Of a stretch of 12,101 nucleotides of DNA, positions 6,210-12,101 are shown piece by piece. The notes under the pieces were generated by a model, which was not told the origin of the DNA, did no database searches, and saw only the letters and a program-made list of their open reading frames with translations. Each line of letters starts with the position of its first letter. Position 1 is the first letter of the stretch. The DNA lies in NCBI GenBank assembly GCA_015520425.1, contig WAQC01000036.1:1-12101 (forward strand). Reading direction: 5' to 3'. Made by a program: the position numbers and the translations under genes. Origin of the DNA: Candidatus Pelearchaeum sp. (GTDB taxonomy: Archaea; Thermoproteota; Nitrososphaeria_A; Caldarchaeales; Caldarchaeaceae).

Positions 6210-6359
6210 AAACCAGATTGAAGGCAGAGCCTTGGCCGCATAAACCTCTTTCGCAAAGCAAAATGACTGTTTTCTTTCATTTTAAGAAGTTGAACGATTC
6301 CCAAAGATTTTTTAAACCAAATCTAGAGGAGAGACATTTTTGGGTGTATGGTATTATTT

Positions 6360-6411
6360 TGTCGTCTTTGAGGTATCTTTACAGTCAAGCAGCTTGACGA
6401 TAGAGACGACA
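6360..6411. repeat. Nested inverted repeats upstream of the hom promoter
   Basis: An outer 8-bp perfect repeat, TGTCGTCT (6360-6367) and AGACGACA (6404-6411), can extend to 11 pairs with two G-T pairs. Inside it lies GTCAAGC-A-GCTTGAC (6384-6398), a perfect 7-bp-arm palindrome about one central base. The structure ends 13 bp before the hom TATA box, the place where archaeal activators or upstream operators bind. As RNA it would form a long stem with an inner hairpin. Confidence 0.55.
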
Positions 6412-6424
6412 CGACATAATCCTC

Positions 6425-6432
6425 TTTAAATA
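6425..6432 (+). promoter_or_regulatory. TATA box for the hom-lysC operon
   Basis: TTTAAATA predicts a transcription start near 6455 and an untranslated leader of about 47 nt before GTG 6502. The leader ends with a GGTGGTG Shine-Dalgarno (6491-6497). Confidence 0.6.
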
Positions 6433-6501
6433 TGGGCTGCGGCTTGGGGGGAACGCTAGGCCTGCTTATCGTGGGCGTGGCTGGCTGCTCGGTGGTGCGC
6501 T

Positions 6502-7518
6502 GTGCGTGTAGCTCTAGCTGGCCTGGGCGTCGTGGGTAGGAGCCTGCTTGAGCTGGTGCGGGATAGGCGTGAGGAGCTTCTCAAGGCGTATGGCCTTAAT
6601 CCCAGGTTTGTGGCTGTAGCTGATAAGAGCGGGGCCGTAGCCAGGGCTACGGGGATAAGCCCGCATGAAATACTGGAGCAGAAGAGGCGGGGAGGAATAA
6701 CGGGGATAGAAGGGGCTGAAGTAAAATCAGGCACGTTACTAGACCTGCTGGGCGAGCTGGATATAGATGTCTATATTGACGCAACGCCCACGAATATAGT
6801 TGATGGCGAGCCCAGCTATAGCCTCATACGCAAGGCGATCTTAGCGCGCGCCGATGTGATAACGGTCAATAAGGGGCCTCTGGCTCTTGCGTTTCCAGCT
6901 ATACGCGAGCTCGCCGAGAGGCGTGGGGTAATCTTTAGGTTCAGCGGCACTGTGGGGGGTGGTATGCCTGTTCTGGAGTTCGCCAAGGAGTGTGCGCGTG
7001 CGGATACTATCGTAGCTATAGAGGGCGTGCTTAACGGTACGACGAACTTCATCCTAACGCGGATGGAGGAAGAGGGGCTGGACTTCCCGACAGCGCTTAA
7101 ACAGGCGCAGGAGCTGGGCTATGCCGAGCGCGACCCAACGCTTGACATAAAGGGGCTTGACACAGCCTGTAAAATCACAATCCTAGCCAACGCTGTCTTG
7201 GGCATGAAAGTAACGCTCCACGATGTAGAGGTTGTGGGGATTGATGGTGTAGCCCGCGAGGATATAGTTGATGCGCTGAAGAGCGGGGAGGTGATAAGGC
7301 TCATAGGCCGCGCTGGCAGGAGGCTCTCCGTAATGCCTGAACGGATACCCAAGGGAGATACGCTAAACGTAAAAGAAGCCATGAACGCCGTAAGATTCAC
7401 CACGCAATACTCAGGGAGGCACACGATAACTGGGAAGGGGGCTGGCGGCTACGAGACCGCGACAGCCATCCTGAGAGACCTAATCTCAATTAAGCAGCGT
7501 AGGCTCGTAGAGACCTAG
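6502..7518 (+). CDS. hom: Homoserine dehydrogenase
   Basis: A 338-residue NAD(P)-dependent enzyme reducing aspartate-4-semialdehyde to homoserine, the branch to threonine and methionine. The Rossmann motif GLGVVG is at 7-12, with the cofactor segment TVNKGP at 121-126. The catalytic domain shows GTVGGGMPVLE (149-159), GVLNGTTNFIL (175-185), YAERDPTLDIKGLD (207-220) and the catalytic lysine K224 in ACKITILAN. There is no C-terminal ACT domain, as in the short archaeal/thermophilic form, so feedback control probably falls on the kinase next door. The start is GTG 6502, chosen because the family begins MRVA.xG.G and because GGTGGTG lies 4 nt upstream. The aspartate kinase gene begins 19 nt after its stop, so the two form an operon. 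No homoserine kinase or threonine synthase gene is nearby. Confidence 0.95.
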   Translation: MRVALAGLGVVGRSLLELVRDRREELLKAYGLNPRFVAVADKSGAVARATGISPHEILEQKRRGGITGIEGAEVKSGTLLDLLGELDIDVYIDATPTNIVDGEPSYSLIRKAILARADVITVNKGPLALAFPAIRELAERRGVIFRFSGTVGGGMPVLEFAKECARADTIVAIEGVLNGTTNFILTRMEEEGLDFPTALKQAQELGYAERDPTLDIKGLDTACKITILANAVLGMKVTLHDVEVVGIDGVAREDIVDALKSGEVIRLIGRAGRRLSVMPERIPKGDTLNVKEAMNAVRFTTQYSGRHTITGKGAGGYETATAILRDLISIKQRRLVET

Positions 7519-7537
7519 CAGGAGAGGGTGGCGGGAA

Positions 7538-8938
7538 TTGAGGATAGTGATGAAGTTCGGCGGCACATCGCTCGCGTCTGCCGAGAGGATTAAGCACGTA
7601 GCAGAGCTGGTGAAGTCCCATCTCAGGGATAATGAGGTAGTGGTGGTGTGTTCCGCCGCTGGGGACACGACTGACACGCTGATAACGCTTGTGGAGAAGG
7701 CTCGTAAGGGACGTCATGAGGAAGTTGAGGAGATTCTCTCAGGGATAGAGTCGCTGCATAACGGGTTGCTGGACGCTGTTACCGACCTTAGGGTTAGGGA
7801 GGATGTGAGCGAGGCGATACGGCAGCAGCTAAGGGAGCTTAGACGCGCTGTTCTGGGTATAACATACCTACGTGAAGCTACGCCGCGCAGCACGGATTAT
7901 GTCCTCTCATTCGGCGAGAAGTTCTCCACAAGGATAGTGAGCGGCGCTCTAGCATCGCTGGGCGTGAAGACAACCTACCTAGAAGGAGGGGAAGCAGGAA
8001 TAGTCACGGACTCAAACTTCGGCGAGGCATCGCCGCTAATGGAGGTAACTAGGTTTGAGGTTAAGCGGAAGGTTGGCCGCCTGCTTGAAGAGGGCTACAC
8101 GCCGACGATAACGGGCTTCATAGCGTCCAACGAGGAGGGCGTTACCACGACGCTTGGGCGTGGAGGCTCAGACTACACGGCAACGATACTCGCGTATAGC
8201 CTGGAGGCTGATGAGGTCTGGCTCTGGAGCGATGTTGATGGGCTCATGACGGCGCATCCAAAGATAGTGAAGGAAGCCCGCGTTCTGGAGAAGATTTCAT
8301 ACAACGAGGCTATAGAGATGGCTCTCTTCGGCGCAAAGGGGCTTCACCCACGCGCCTTGGAGCCAGCCATGAACGCGCGGATACCCGTGAGAATCAAGAA
8401 CACGTTTAATGTGGAGGCTCCTGGGACGCTCATATCGGAGCAGGGAGCTCCAGCGGGGCAGAGGGCTGTCAAGGCGGTTCTCTTGGTGAATGATACCGCC
8501 ATGCTAACAGTGCGTGGGGCGAGCATGGTGGGGAGGCCAGGCACTTCTGCGCGAATCCTAGACACGCTGGCAAAGACTGGGATTAACGTGATGATGATTT
8601 CCCAGAGCGTCTCCGAGTCCAGCATCTCCCTCATAATAAGACGCGGCAAGCTTCACAAGGCCGTTACGGCTCTGGAGAACGCTCTCCTAGGTACTGGTGT
8701 AGTCGCTTCCATAGAGTATGAGGATGACGTTAGCGTCGTTGCTGTCGTGGGCGAGGGTATGAAGGGCACTCCAGGGGTTGCCAGCCGCGTCTTCGGCGCT
8801 GTAGCAGCGCGTGGAATAAACATAAGGATGATAGCGCAGGGAAGCTCCGAGCTTAACATAAGCTTCGTCGTCAAGGAGAATGACGGGGCTGAGGCTGTTA
8901 AGGCTATACACGAGGAGTATAAGCTGGAGAGCGTCTAG
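7538..8938 (+). CDS. lysC: Aspartate kinase with two ACT domains
   Basis: A 466-residue kinase that phosphorylates aspartate, the first step toward threonine, methionine and, where present, lysine. KFGGTS at 6-11 is the nucleotide/substrate signature; STDYVLSFGEKFS (118-130), ITGFIASNEEG (191-201), TTLGRGGSDYTA (204-215) and WSDVDGLMTAHP (230-241) complete the catalytic domain. Tandem ACT domains follow (about 318-390 and 398-463), with MLTVRGASMVGRPGTSARI and a second VVGEGMKGTPG segment, indicating allosteric control by threonine or lysine. The start is TTG 7538, giving the family's usual MRIVMKFGGTS, with GGAGAGGGTGG upstream; ATG 7550 would leave only MKFGGTS. It is co-transcribed with hom. 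Its TAG stop lies in a CTAG that also supplies the stop of the opposing regulator gene. Confidence 0.95.
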   Translation: MRIVMKFGGTSLASAERIKHVAELVKSHLRDNEVVVVCSAAGDTTDTLITLVEKARKGRHEEVEEILSGIESLHNGLLDAVTDLRVREDVSEAIRQQLRELRRAVLGITYLREATPRSTDYVLSFGEKFSTRIVSGALASLGVKTTYLEGGEAGIVTDSNFGEASPLMEVTRFEVKRKVGRLLEEGYTPTITGFIASNEEGVTTTLGRGGSDYTATILAYSLEADEVWLWSDVDGLMTAHPKIVKEARVLEKISYNEAIEMALFGAKGLHPRALEPAMNARIPVRIKNTFNVEAPGTLISEQGAPAGQRAVKAVLLVNDTAMLTVRGASMVGRPGTSARILDTLAKTGINVMMISQSVSESSISLIIRRGKLHKAVTALENALLGTGVVASIEYEDDVSVVAVVGEGMKGTPGVASRVFGAVAARGINIRMIAQGSSELNISFVVKENDGAEAVKAIHEEYKLESV

Positions 8939-9234
8939 GAGAGCTCTTTCAGAGCTGTTAGGAAGTCGGCGAGGGATACTACTCCCTCAGAGGTGAGGGA
9001 GATTATCCTAGCCCGCATGTCTTCCCACGTCTTATCAACCTTGATGTATCCCTTCTCCTCCAGAACCCTTAGGTGGTGAGCCAGGTTTCCAGCAGATATA
9101 CCCAGCCCCTCCGCAATCTCCTTAAACCTCGCGCGCCCCTTCAGCGAGAGGTAGAGCATTATGGCTAGCCTATACCTGTCCCCAAGCACGCTTCCCTTCT
9201 CAAGAAGATGGCGAATCCTCTCCTCTGGCTGCAT
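8935..9234 (-). CDS. Winged-helix transcriptional regulator (ArsR/HTH_34-like)
   Basis: A 99-residue winged-helix DNA-binding protein: helix LGDRYRLAIMLYLSLKG (17-33), then FKEIAEGLGISAGNLAHHLRVLEEKGYI (37-64, in two parts) as the helix-turn-helix, and the wing KVDKTWEDMRARIISLTSEG (65-84). The GNL..HL..LEE.GYI pattern resembles the archaeal HTH_34 / ArsR-like group, which usually acts as a dimeric repressor. No metal-binding cysteine pair is present, so metal sensing is unlikely. ATG 9234 lies inside the preceding membrane-protein gene (35-nt overlap), so the two are translated from one mRNA. At its 3' end it overlaps lysC by 4 nt. The likely target is the divergent promoter region at 9911-10019, which would link it to the ABC exporter (inference). 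Confidence 0.85.
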   Translation of the reverse strand: MQPEERIRHLLEKGSVLGDRYRLAIMLYLSLKGRARFKEIAEGLGISAGNLAHHLRVLEEKGYIKVDKTWEDMRARIISLTSEGVVSLADFLTALKELS

Positions 9235-9910
9235 GGAGTATGCCCGACACCCTGCCTCGCGCCGAGATTACGTACCACGAGGCTGTTATAAAGCCAGCTA
9301 GGACCGTGTGTATGGTCAGGAGAGTATAGGCGAGCATTATAGTGTCTGACTTGCCTGAAGCCATGAAGGGGATGGTGAAGTAGGTGGGTATCGTTAGGAG
9401 GAGATAAAGACCAGCGAAGAGCGGACGCGGGTCAAACAGTCGCGCAACACTCATGTTGGCTAGGAACATTCCGAGATTTCCCAGGCCTACGCCCAAGCTA
9501 ACAGCCACTGGAATCTTGACTAGGCTATACTGGTCTGGTATAAGCGTTAGCGAGAGTAGGAAAGCGGCAGTCATCCCGCCTATCCATGAAGCGGCGATAA
9601 AGCTTCCAGCACGCCTGCGCGTCTGTAGATACTTCTGTCTCTCCTCAGGGCTTACCTTTAGTAGGGATAGGAAGTCGGAGATTCTAATGATTATTGAATA
9701 TGCGATTCCCGCTACTGCGAATAGTGCTGCGAATATCCCTATTACGAGCATCGCGAGGTATGGGCTTGGCTCTATGAAGAATGTGAGCAGGCCAGTAATC
9801 CAGCCTCCAGCTATGCCGACTGATGTGGTGAGCAGGTATATTATAGCTGCTGAAGCCCTCGCCACCACCTCGCCATAAGCCTCAAGAACCCGTACAGAGT
9901 CGCTGCTCAT
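9200..9910 (-). CDS. Six-helix integral membrane protein of unknown function
   Basis: I do not recognise this 236-residue protein. Hydrophobic segments suggest six membrane helices, at about 20-46, 51-75, 102-124, 132-154, 164-183 and 191-216. A basic loop, RQKYLQTRRR (about 91-100), between helices 2 and 3 is probably cytoplasmic. The frame stays open up to a TTG at 9970, but ATG 9910 is the better start: GGAG sits 5 nt upstream, and the earlier residues are proline/serine-rich and run through the shared promoter region. Its 3' end overlaps the winged-helix gene by 35 nt. Such tight pairing of a membrane protein with a small regulator suggests that the membrane protein senses a signal or is the regulator's cognate output. 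A link to the divergent ABC exporter is possible. Confidence 0.75.
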   Translation of the reverse strand: MSSDSVRVLEAYGEVVARASAAIIYLLTTSVGIAGGWITGLLTFFIEPSPYLAMLVIGIFAALFAVAGIAYSIIIRISDFLSLLKVSPEERQKYLQTRRRAGSFIAASWIGGMTAAFLLSLTLIPDQYSLVKIPVAVSLGVGLGNLGMFLANMSVARLFDPRPLFAGLYLLLTIPTYFTIPFMASGKSDTIMLAYTLLTIHTVLAGFITASWYVISARGRVSGILHAARGEDSPSS

Positions 9911-9940
9911 ACCAGCTCCAGCATAAGAGGGAGGAGGGCT

Positions 9941-9947
9941 ACTTAAG
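9941..9947 (-). promoter_or_regulatory. Weak TATA-like element for the membrane protein/regulator operon
   Basis: The minus strand reads CTTAAGT in the context CCTTAAGTAG. Standard spacing puts the start near 9918, close to ATG 9910. The match to the archaeal consensus is modest. Confidence 0.35.
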
Positions 9948-9955
9948 GGGTTGTT

Positions 9956-9974
9956 TTCTTTGCCAGACAAAGAA
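9956..9974. promoter_or_regulatory. Perfect 7-bp inverted repeat in the divergent promoter
   Basis: TTCTTTG and CAAAGAA flank a 5-base CCAGA spacer. The element sits between the leftward TATA-like element (9941-9947) and the rightward one (9984-9992), so a single bound dimer could control both the membrane protein/regulator operon and the ABC exporter. The winged-helix protein at 8935-9234 is the obvious candidate (inference). Confidence 0.5.
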
Positions 9975-9983
9975 GAGTCAGCA

Positions 9984-9992
9984 TTAAGAATA
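9984..9992 (+). promoter_or_regulatory. TATA-like element for the ABC exporter operon
   Basis: TTAAGAATA, centred near 9988, predicts a transcription start near 10014. That is about 6 nt before ATG 10020, consistent with a near-leaderless mRNA and with the absence of a Shine-Dalgarno there. Confidence 0.45.
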
Positions 9993-10019
9993 TCGTAGGC
10001 CTCTCAAGCTGCTACGGAC

Positions 10020-10946
10020 ATGCAGCGCGAGGTTGTTGAGGTGAGGAACCTAGTCAAGGTGTATGACGGCGTTAGGGCTGTTGATGGTATCTCATTCACA
10101 GTAGCGCGTGGTGAGGTCTTCGCATTCCTAGGCCCAAACGGCGCTGGGAAGACTACCACGATAGAGATACTGGAGTGCCTCAGGCCGAAGACAGGCGGAG
10201 AGGCTCGCGTGTTTGGTCTTGACGTGTCAGACCCAGCGGGAGCGCGGGAGATACGCTCGCGTATAGGCGTTCTACCACAGGACTTCAAGGGTCTTGACAA
10301 GCTAACCGTGTTGGAGAACGTCAGGTTCTTCGCCAAGCTATACGGGAGGAGCGTGGATGTTGAGGAGATTCTTAGGAGGCTCGGCCTCTGGGAGAGGCGT
10401 AAGCAGCGGTTTGACAAGCTCTCAGGGGGTCTTAAGCAGCGCGTAGGCCTGGCAGCAGCCCTGGTGAATGACCCAGAGCTGGTCTTCCTTGACGAGCCGA
10501 CCACTGGTCTTGACCCAAGCGCCAGGCGTGGGGTGTGGGATGTGATAAGGGAGTTCTCGCGCGAGGGGAAGACGGTCTTCCTGACGACGCACTACATGGA
10601 GGAGGCCGAGTATCTGGCAGACCATATAGCGATAATCAACAAGGGCAGGATTGTTGCCTACGGCTCTCCCAGCGAGCTCATACGCGCGCATGGCGGGGCT
10701 AGGCGGCTTGTCCTCAAACGAATGGCTGGGCTCCGCGAGGAGCTGGAGAACCTAGGGATAGAGGTAGAGGAGCGCGGAAGCGACCTAGAGCTCCCATTCA
10801 CGAGCATAAGAGAGCTACACAGCCTGCTTGACGCTCTCAAACACTTAGGCGATGACGTGGAGCTTCAGATAAGAAGCCCAGGTATTGAGGATGTCTTCCT
10901 CAACCTACTAGGCTCGCGCATAACCGAGGAGGGGGTTCTGGCGTGA
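10020..10946 (+). CDS. ABC-2 type exporter ATP-binding protein (DrrA/CcmA-like)
   Basis: A 308-residue ATPase that drives an efflux-type ABC transporter from the cytoplasmic face. Walker A is GPNGAGKT (38-45), the Q-loop glutamine is in VLPQD (about 87), the signature LSGGLKQR is at 134-141, Walker B is LVFLDEP (154-160), and the switch histidine is H191 in TTHYMEEAE. After the nucleotide-binding domain, a C-terminal extension of about 80 residues ending in IEDVFLNLLG is typical of the drug/polyketide exporter (DrrA) branch. All catalytic residues are intact. The permease gene starts at a GTG that overlaps this stop (GTGA, 10943-10946), so the two are translationally coupled. The substrate cannot be deduced; drugs, lipids and Na+ are all known for this group. 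Confidence 0.93.
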   Translation: MQREVVEVRNLVKVYDGVRAVDGISFTVARGEVFAFLGPNGAGKTTTIEILECLRPKTGGEARVFGLDVSDPAGAREIRSRIGVLPQDFKGLDKLTVLENVRFFAKLYGRSVDVEEILRRLGLWERRKQRFDKLSGGLKQRVGLAAALVNDPELVFLDEPTTGLDPSARRGVWDVIREFSREGKTVFLTTHYMEEAEYLADHIAIINKGRIVAYGSPSELIRAHGGARRLVLKRMAGLREELENLGIEVEERGSDLELPFTSIRELHSLLDALKHLGDDVELQIRSPGIEDVFLNLLGSRITEEGVLA

Positions 10947-12100
10947 GGAGGGCTTTCATAGTCTTCTCAGCGACCTTCAAGGACTGGATGCGCAGCAAGG
11001 CTGGCGTGTTCTTCAGCATACTCTTCCCCATAATGCTCCTCCTGGTCTTCGGAACAGTCTTCGGCTCAGGTGGGCAGGCAACATACACCCTATACGTCCA
11101 GAACCTAGACGTGGATGAGCACGGTGAGCAGACTCAGATATCCAGAGCCTTCATGGACGCGCTAAACATGACCAACGTTCTGGAGATACGCGAAGTCCCC
11201 AGCGATGTTGATGGAATAGAATACGTGCGCGATGCCACTGGAGGTTTTGGTGAGAGGCCGCGCCTCCTCATAATCCCAGCGGGATTCTCCGAGGATGTTA
11301 TACAAGGCTCTATAAGAGCGCGGTTCAACGTGACCATCAGCATAATGGACTATGCCCTCGCCTATGGCGGTGAAACAATCCCCAAAGATGTTAGAGAGTT
11401 GATGGAGCAGACGCGCGTGTATCTAGCCCAGCAGTCCGAAGAGCTCAGCGGCAGGCGGGCTACGCTAATCCTGTTGATAGACCCGTCAGACCAGGGAAGC
11501 CAGTTCATCAAGGGAGTCGTGGCTAATATGGTGTCGGAGTTCAGCATTAGGGCAATAGGCGCTGAGCGGCTGATGGAGCTGAAGACCGAGATAATAACGT
11601 CAAAATCCCTCAAGCCAGTTGATTATCTCCTCCCAGGGATTGTGGCGGCCTTCATAATGACCAACGGAATCCTGGGCGTTGCTCCTGTTGTGAGCGAGTA
11701 TAGGCGGCGCGGGCTGGTTAAGCGTCTAGCCACAACACCGCTCAGGCGCGTGGAGTGGATTCTCGGCAACGTGATGACACAGACAGTACTGGGCTTCCTA
11801 CTCACAGCCGTTGCCATAGCGGTTGGCTACGTAGCCTTCGGCGTGAGAGCCACACCAAGCCTGGTTGGAATAGCCCTCATAGTTGCGGGAGCAGTAGCCT
11901 TCGCTGGCCTCGGAATGCTCCTCGCAGGCCTGGTGAAGGACGTGGAAGCGGTAACGGGCCTGGGAAACTCAATAGCCTTCCCCATGATGTTCCTAGCAGG
12001 GACGTTCTGGCCTATTGAAGCCATGCCAGACTTCCTGCAGGCGGTGGCTAGGTATCTGCCGCTCACATACCTGGCTGAGGGGCTTAGGGCAGACCTCATA
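10943..12100 (+). CDS. ABC-2 type exporter permease, 3' partial
   Basis: Starting at GTG 10943, 386 codons read without a stop to the right edge; I translated this frame by hand. The N-terminus RRAFIVFSATFKDWMRSKAG is followed by TM1 (about 22-40), then an external domain of about 185 residues, then TM helices at about 228-250, 276-300, 309-330 and 340-356. The final PLTYLAEGLRADL (about 372-384) is the conserved ABC-2 permease C-terminal signature, so perhaps only one last helix is missing. The large loop between TM1 and TM2 is characteristic of the DrrB/YhaP-like ABC2 membrane family. It forms the transmembrane half of the exporter with the ATPase, whose stop it overlaps by 4 nt. No other start fits. 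Confidence 0.92.
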   Translation, partial: MRRAFIVFSATFKDWMRSKAGVFFSILFPIMLLLVFGTVFGSGGQATYTLYVQNLDVDEHGEQTQISRAFMDALNMTNVLEIREVPSDVDGIEYVRDATGGFGERPRLLIIPAGFSEDVIQGSIRARFNVTISIMDYALAYGGETIPKDVRELMEQTRVYLAQQSEELSGRRATLILLIDPSDQGSQFIKGVVANMVSEFSIRAIGAERLMELKTEIITSKSLKPVDYLLPGIVAAFIMTNGILGVAPVVSEYRRRGLVKRLATTPLRRVEWILGNVMTQTVLGFLLTAVAIAVGYVAFGVRATPSLVGIALIVAGAVAFAGLGMLLAGLVKDVEAVTGLGNSIAFPMMFLAGTFWPIEAMPDFLQAVARYLPLTYLAEGLRADLI

Positions 12101-12101
12101 C

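Larger units (their letters stand above)
6122..6501. other. 380-bp intergenic region with hairpins, no convincing gene
   Basis: This gap separates the divergent HTH_10 and hom genes. It is clearly more AT-rich than the flanking genes. It holds the HTH_10 promoter and dyad (6123-6158), two adjacent hairpins (6166-6189 and 6194-6209), a nested pair of inverted repeats (6360-6411) and the hom TATA box (6425-6432). A 64-codon frame runs from ATG 6203 to 6397, but its codon use (many TTT, CAT, AAA) is unlike neighbouring genes, its start sits inside a hairpin, and it has no recognisable motif. A small structured RNA is the more interesting reading, but I cannot match it to a known family. Confidence 0.5.

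Noticed and set aside
6203..6397. 64-codon frame on the plus strand in the HTH_10/hom gap
   Set aside because: Codon use differs from all neighbours, there is no Shine-Dalgarno, the ATG lies in a hairpin and the end runs into a palindrome. No domain or motif is recognisable. It is described under the intergenic region instead.
6432..6542. Short frame from the ATG in the hom TATA box (cysteine- and glycine-rich), possible leader peptide
   Set aside because: Its ATG precedes the predicted transcription start and the frame overlaps the real hom start; it has no run of threonine, isoleucine or methionine codons expected of an attenuation leader.
9911..9970. 20-residue N-terminal extension of the membrane protein from TTG 9970
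   Set aside because: ATG 9910 has a GGAG Shine-Dalgarno, and the extension crosses the divergent promoter and inverted repeat.

Overview
The window looks like chromosomal DNA of a thermophilic archaeon, probably in the Thermoproteota or Nitrososphaeria-type lineages. The grounds are: heavy use of ATA and AGG/AGA codons; TATA-like boxes about 25 nt upstream of starts that often lack a Shine-Dalgarno; a Bat-type HTH_10 regulator; an F420-type luciferase-like oxidoreductase; and an archaeal-style operon layout with very short gaps and 4-nt overlaps. Species cannot be named from the sequence alone. There are 13 protein genes, two of them cut by the window edges. I saw no rRNA, tRNA, CRISPR array or insertion sequence.

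Bases 1-3710 (+) hold a small catabolic cluster. It comprises the C-terminal two thirds of a molybdenum hydroxylase (xanthine dehydrogenase family), an amidohydrolase that closely resembles Eubacterium barkeri enamidase, and a luciferase-like F420/flavin oxidoreductase starting 6 nt after the enamidase stop. Hydroxylation, reduction and ring-opening hydrolysis of a nicotinate-like N-heterocycle is the most economical reading. It would be an unusual pathway for an archaeon.

Bases 3722-5328 (-) hold an operon of three genes: a ribbon-helix-helix regulator, a CysK/CysM-type cysteine synthase and a JAMM metallopeptidase. The synthase/JAMM pairing recalls the mycobacterial CysM-CysO-Mec+ route, in which cysteine is built on a small sulfur-carrier protein and then clipped off. 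No carrier gene is in the window.

Bases 5501-6121 (-) encode a Bat-type HTH_10 regulator. Bases 6122-6501 are a 380-bp gap with hairpins and dyads and no convincing gene. It carries the promoters for the HTH_10 gene (leftward) and for the homoserine dehydrogenase-aspartate kinase operon (rightward, 6502-8938), which feeds threonine/methionine (and, via aspartate kinase, possibly lysine) synthesis.

Bases 8935-9910 (-) encode a six-helix membrane protein and a winged-helix regulator that overlap by 35 nt. The regulator meets aspartate kinase tail to tail at a shared CTAG stop. A 109-bp divergent promoter with a perfect 7-bp inverted repeat separates this pair from an ABC-2 type exporter (ATPase plus permease, 10020 to the right edge). 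The regulator may therefore control both units.

A recurring theme is that each regulator transcription unit has a dyad-symmetric element at or near its predicted promoter, which suggests autoregulation.
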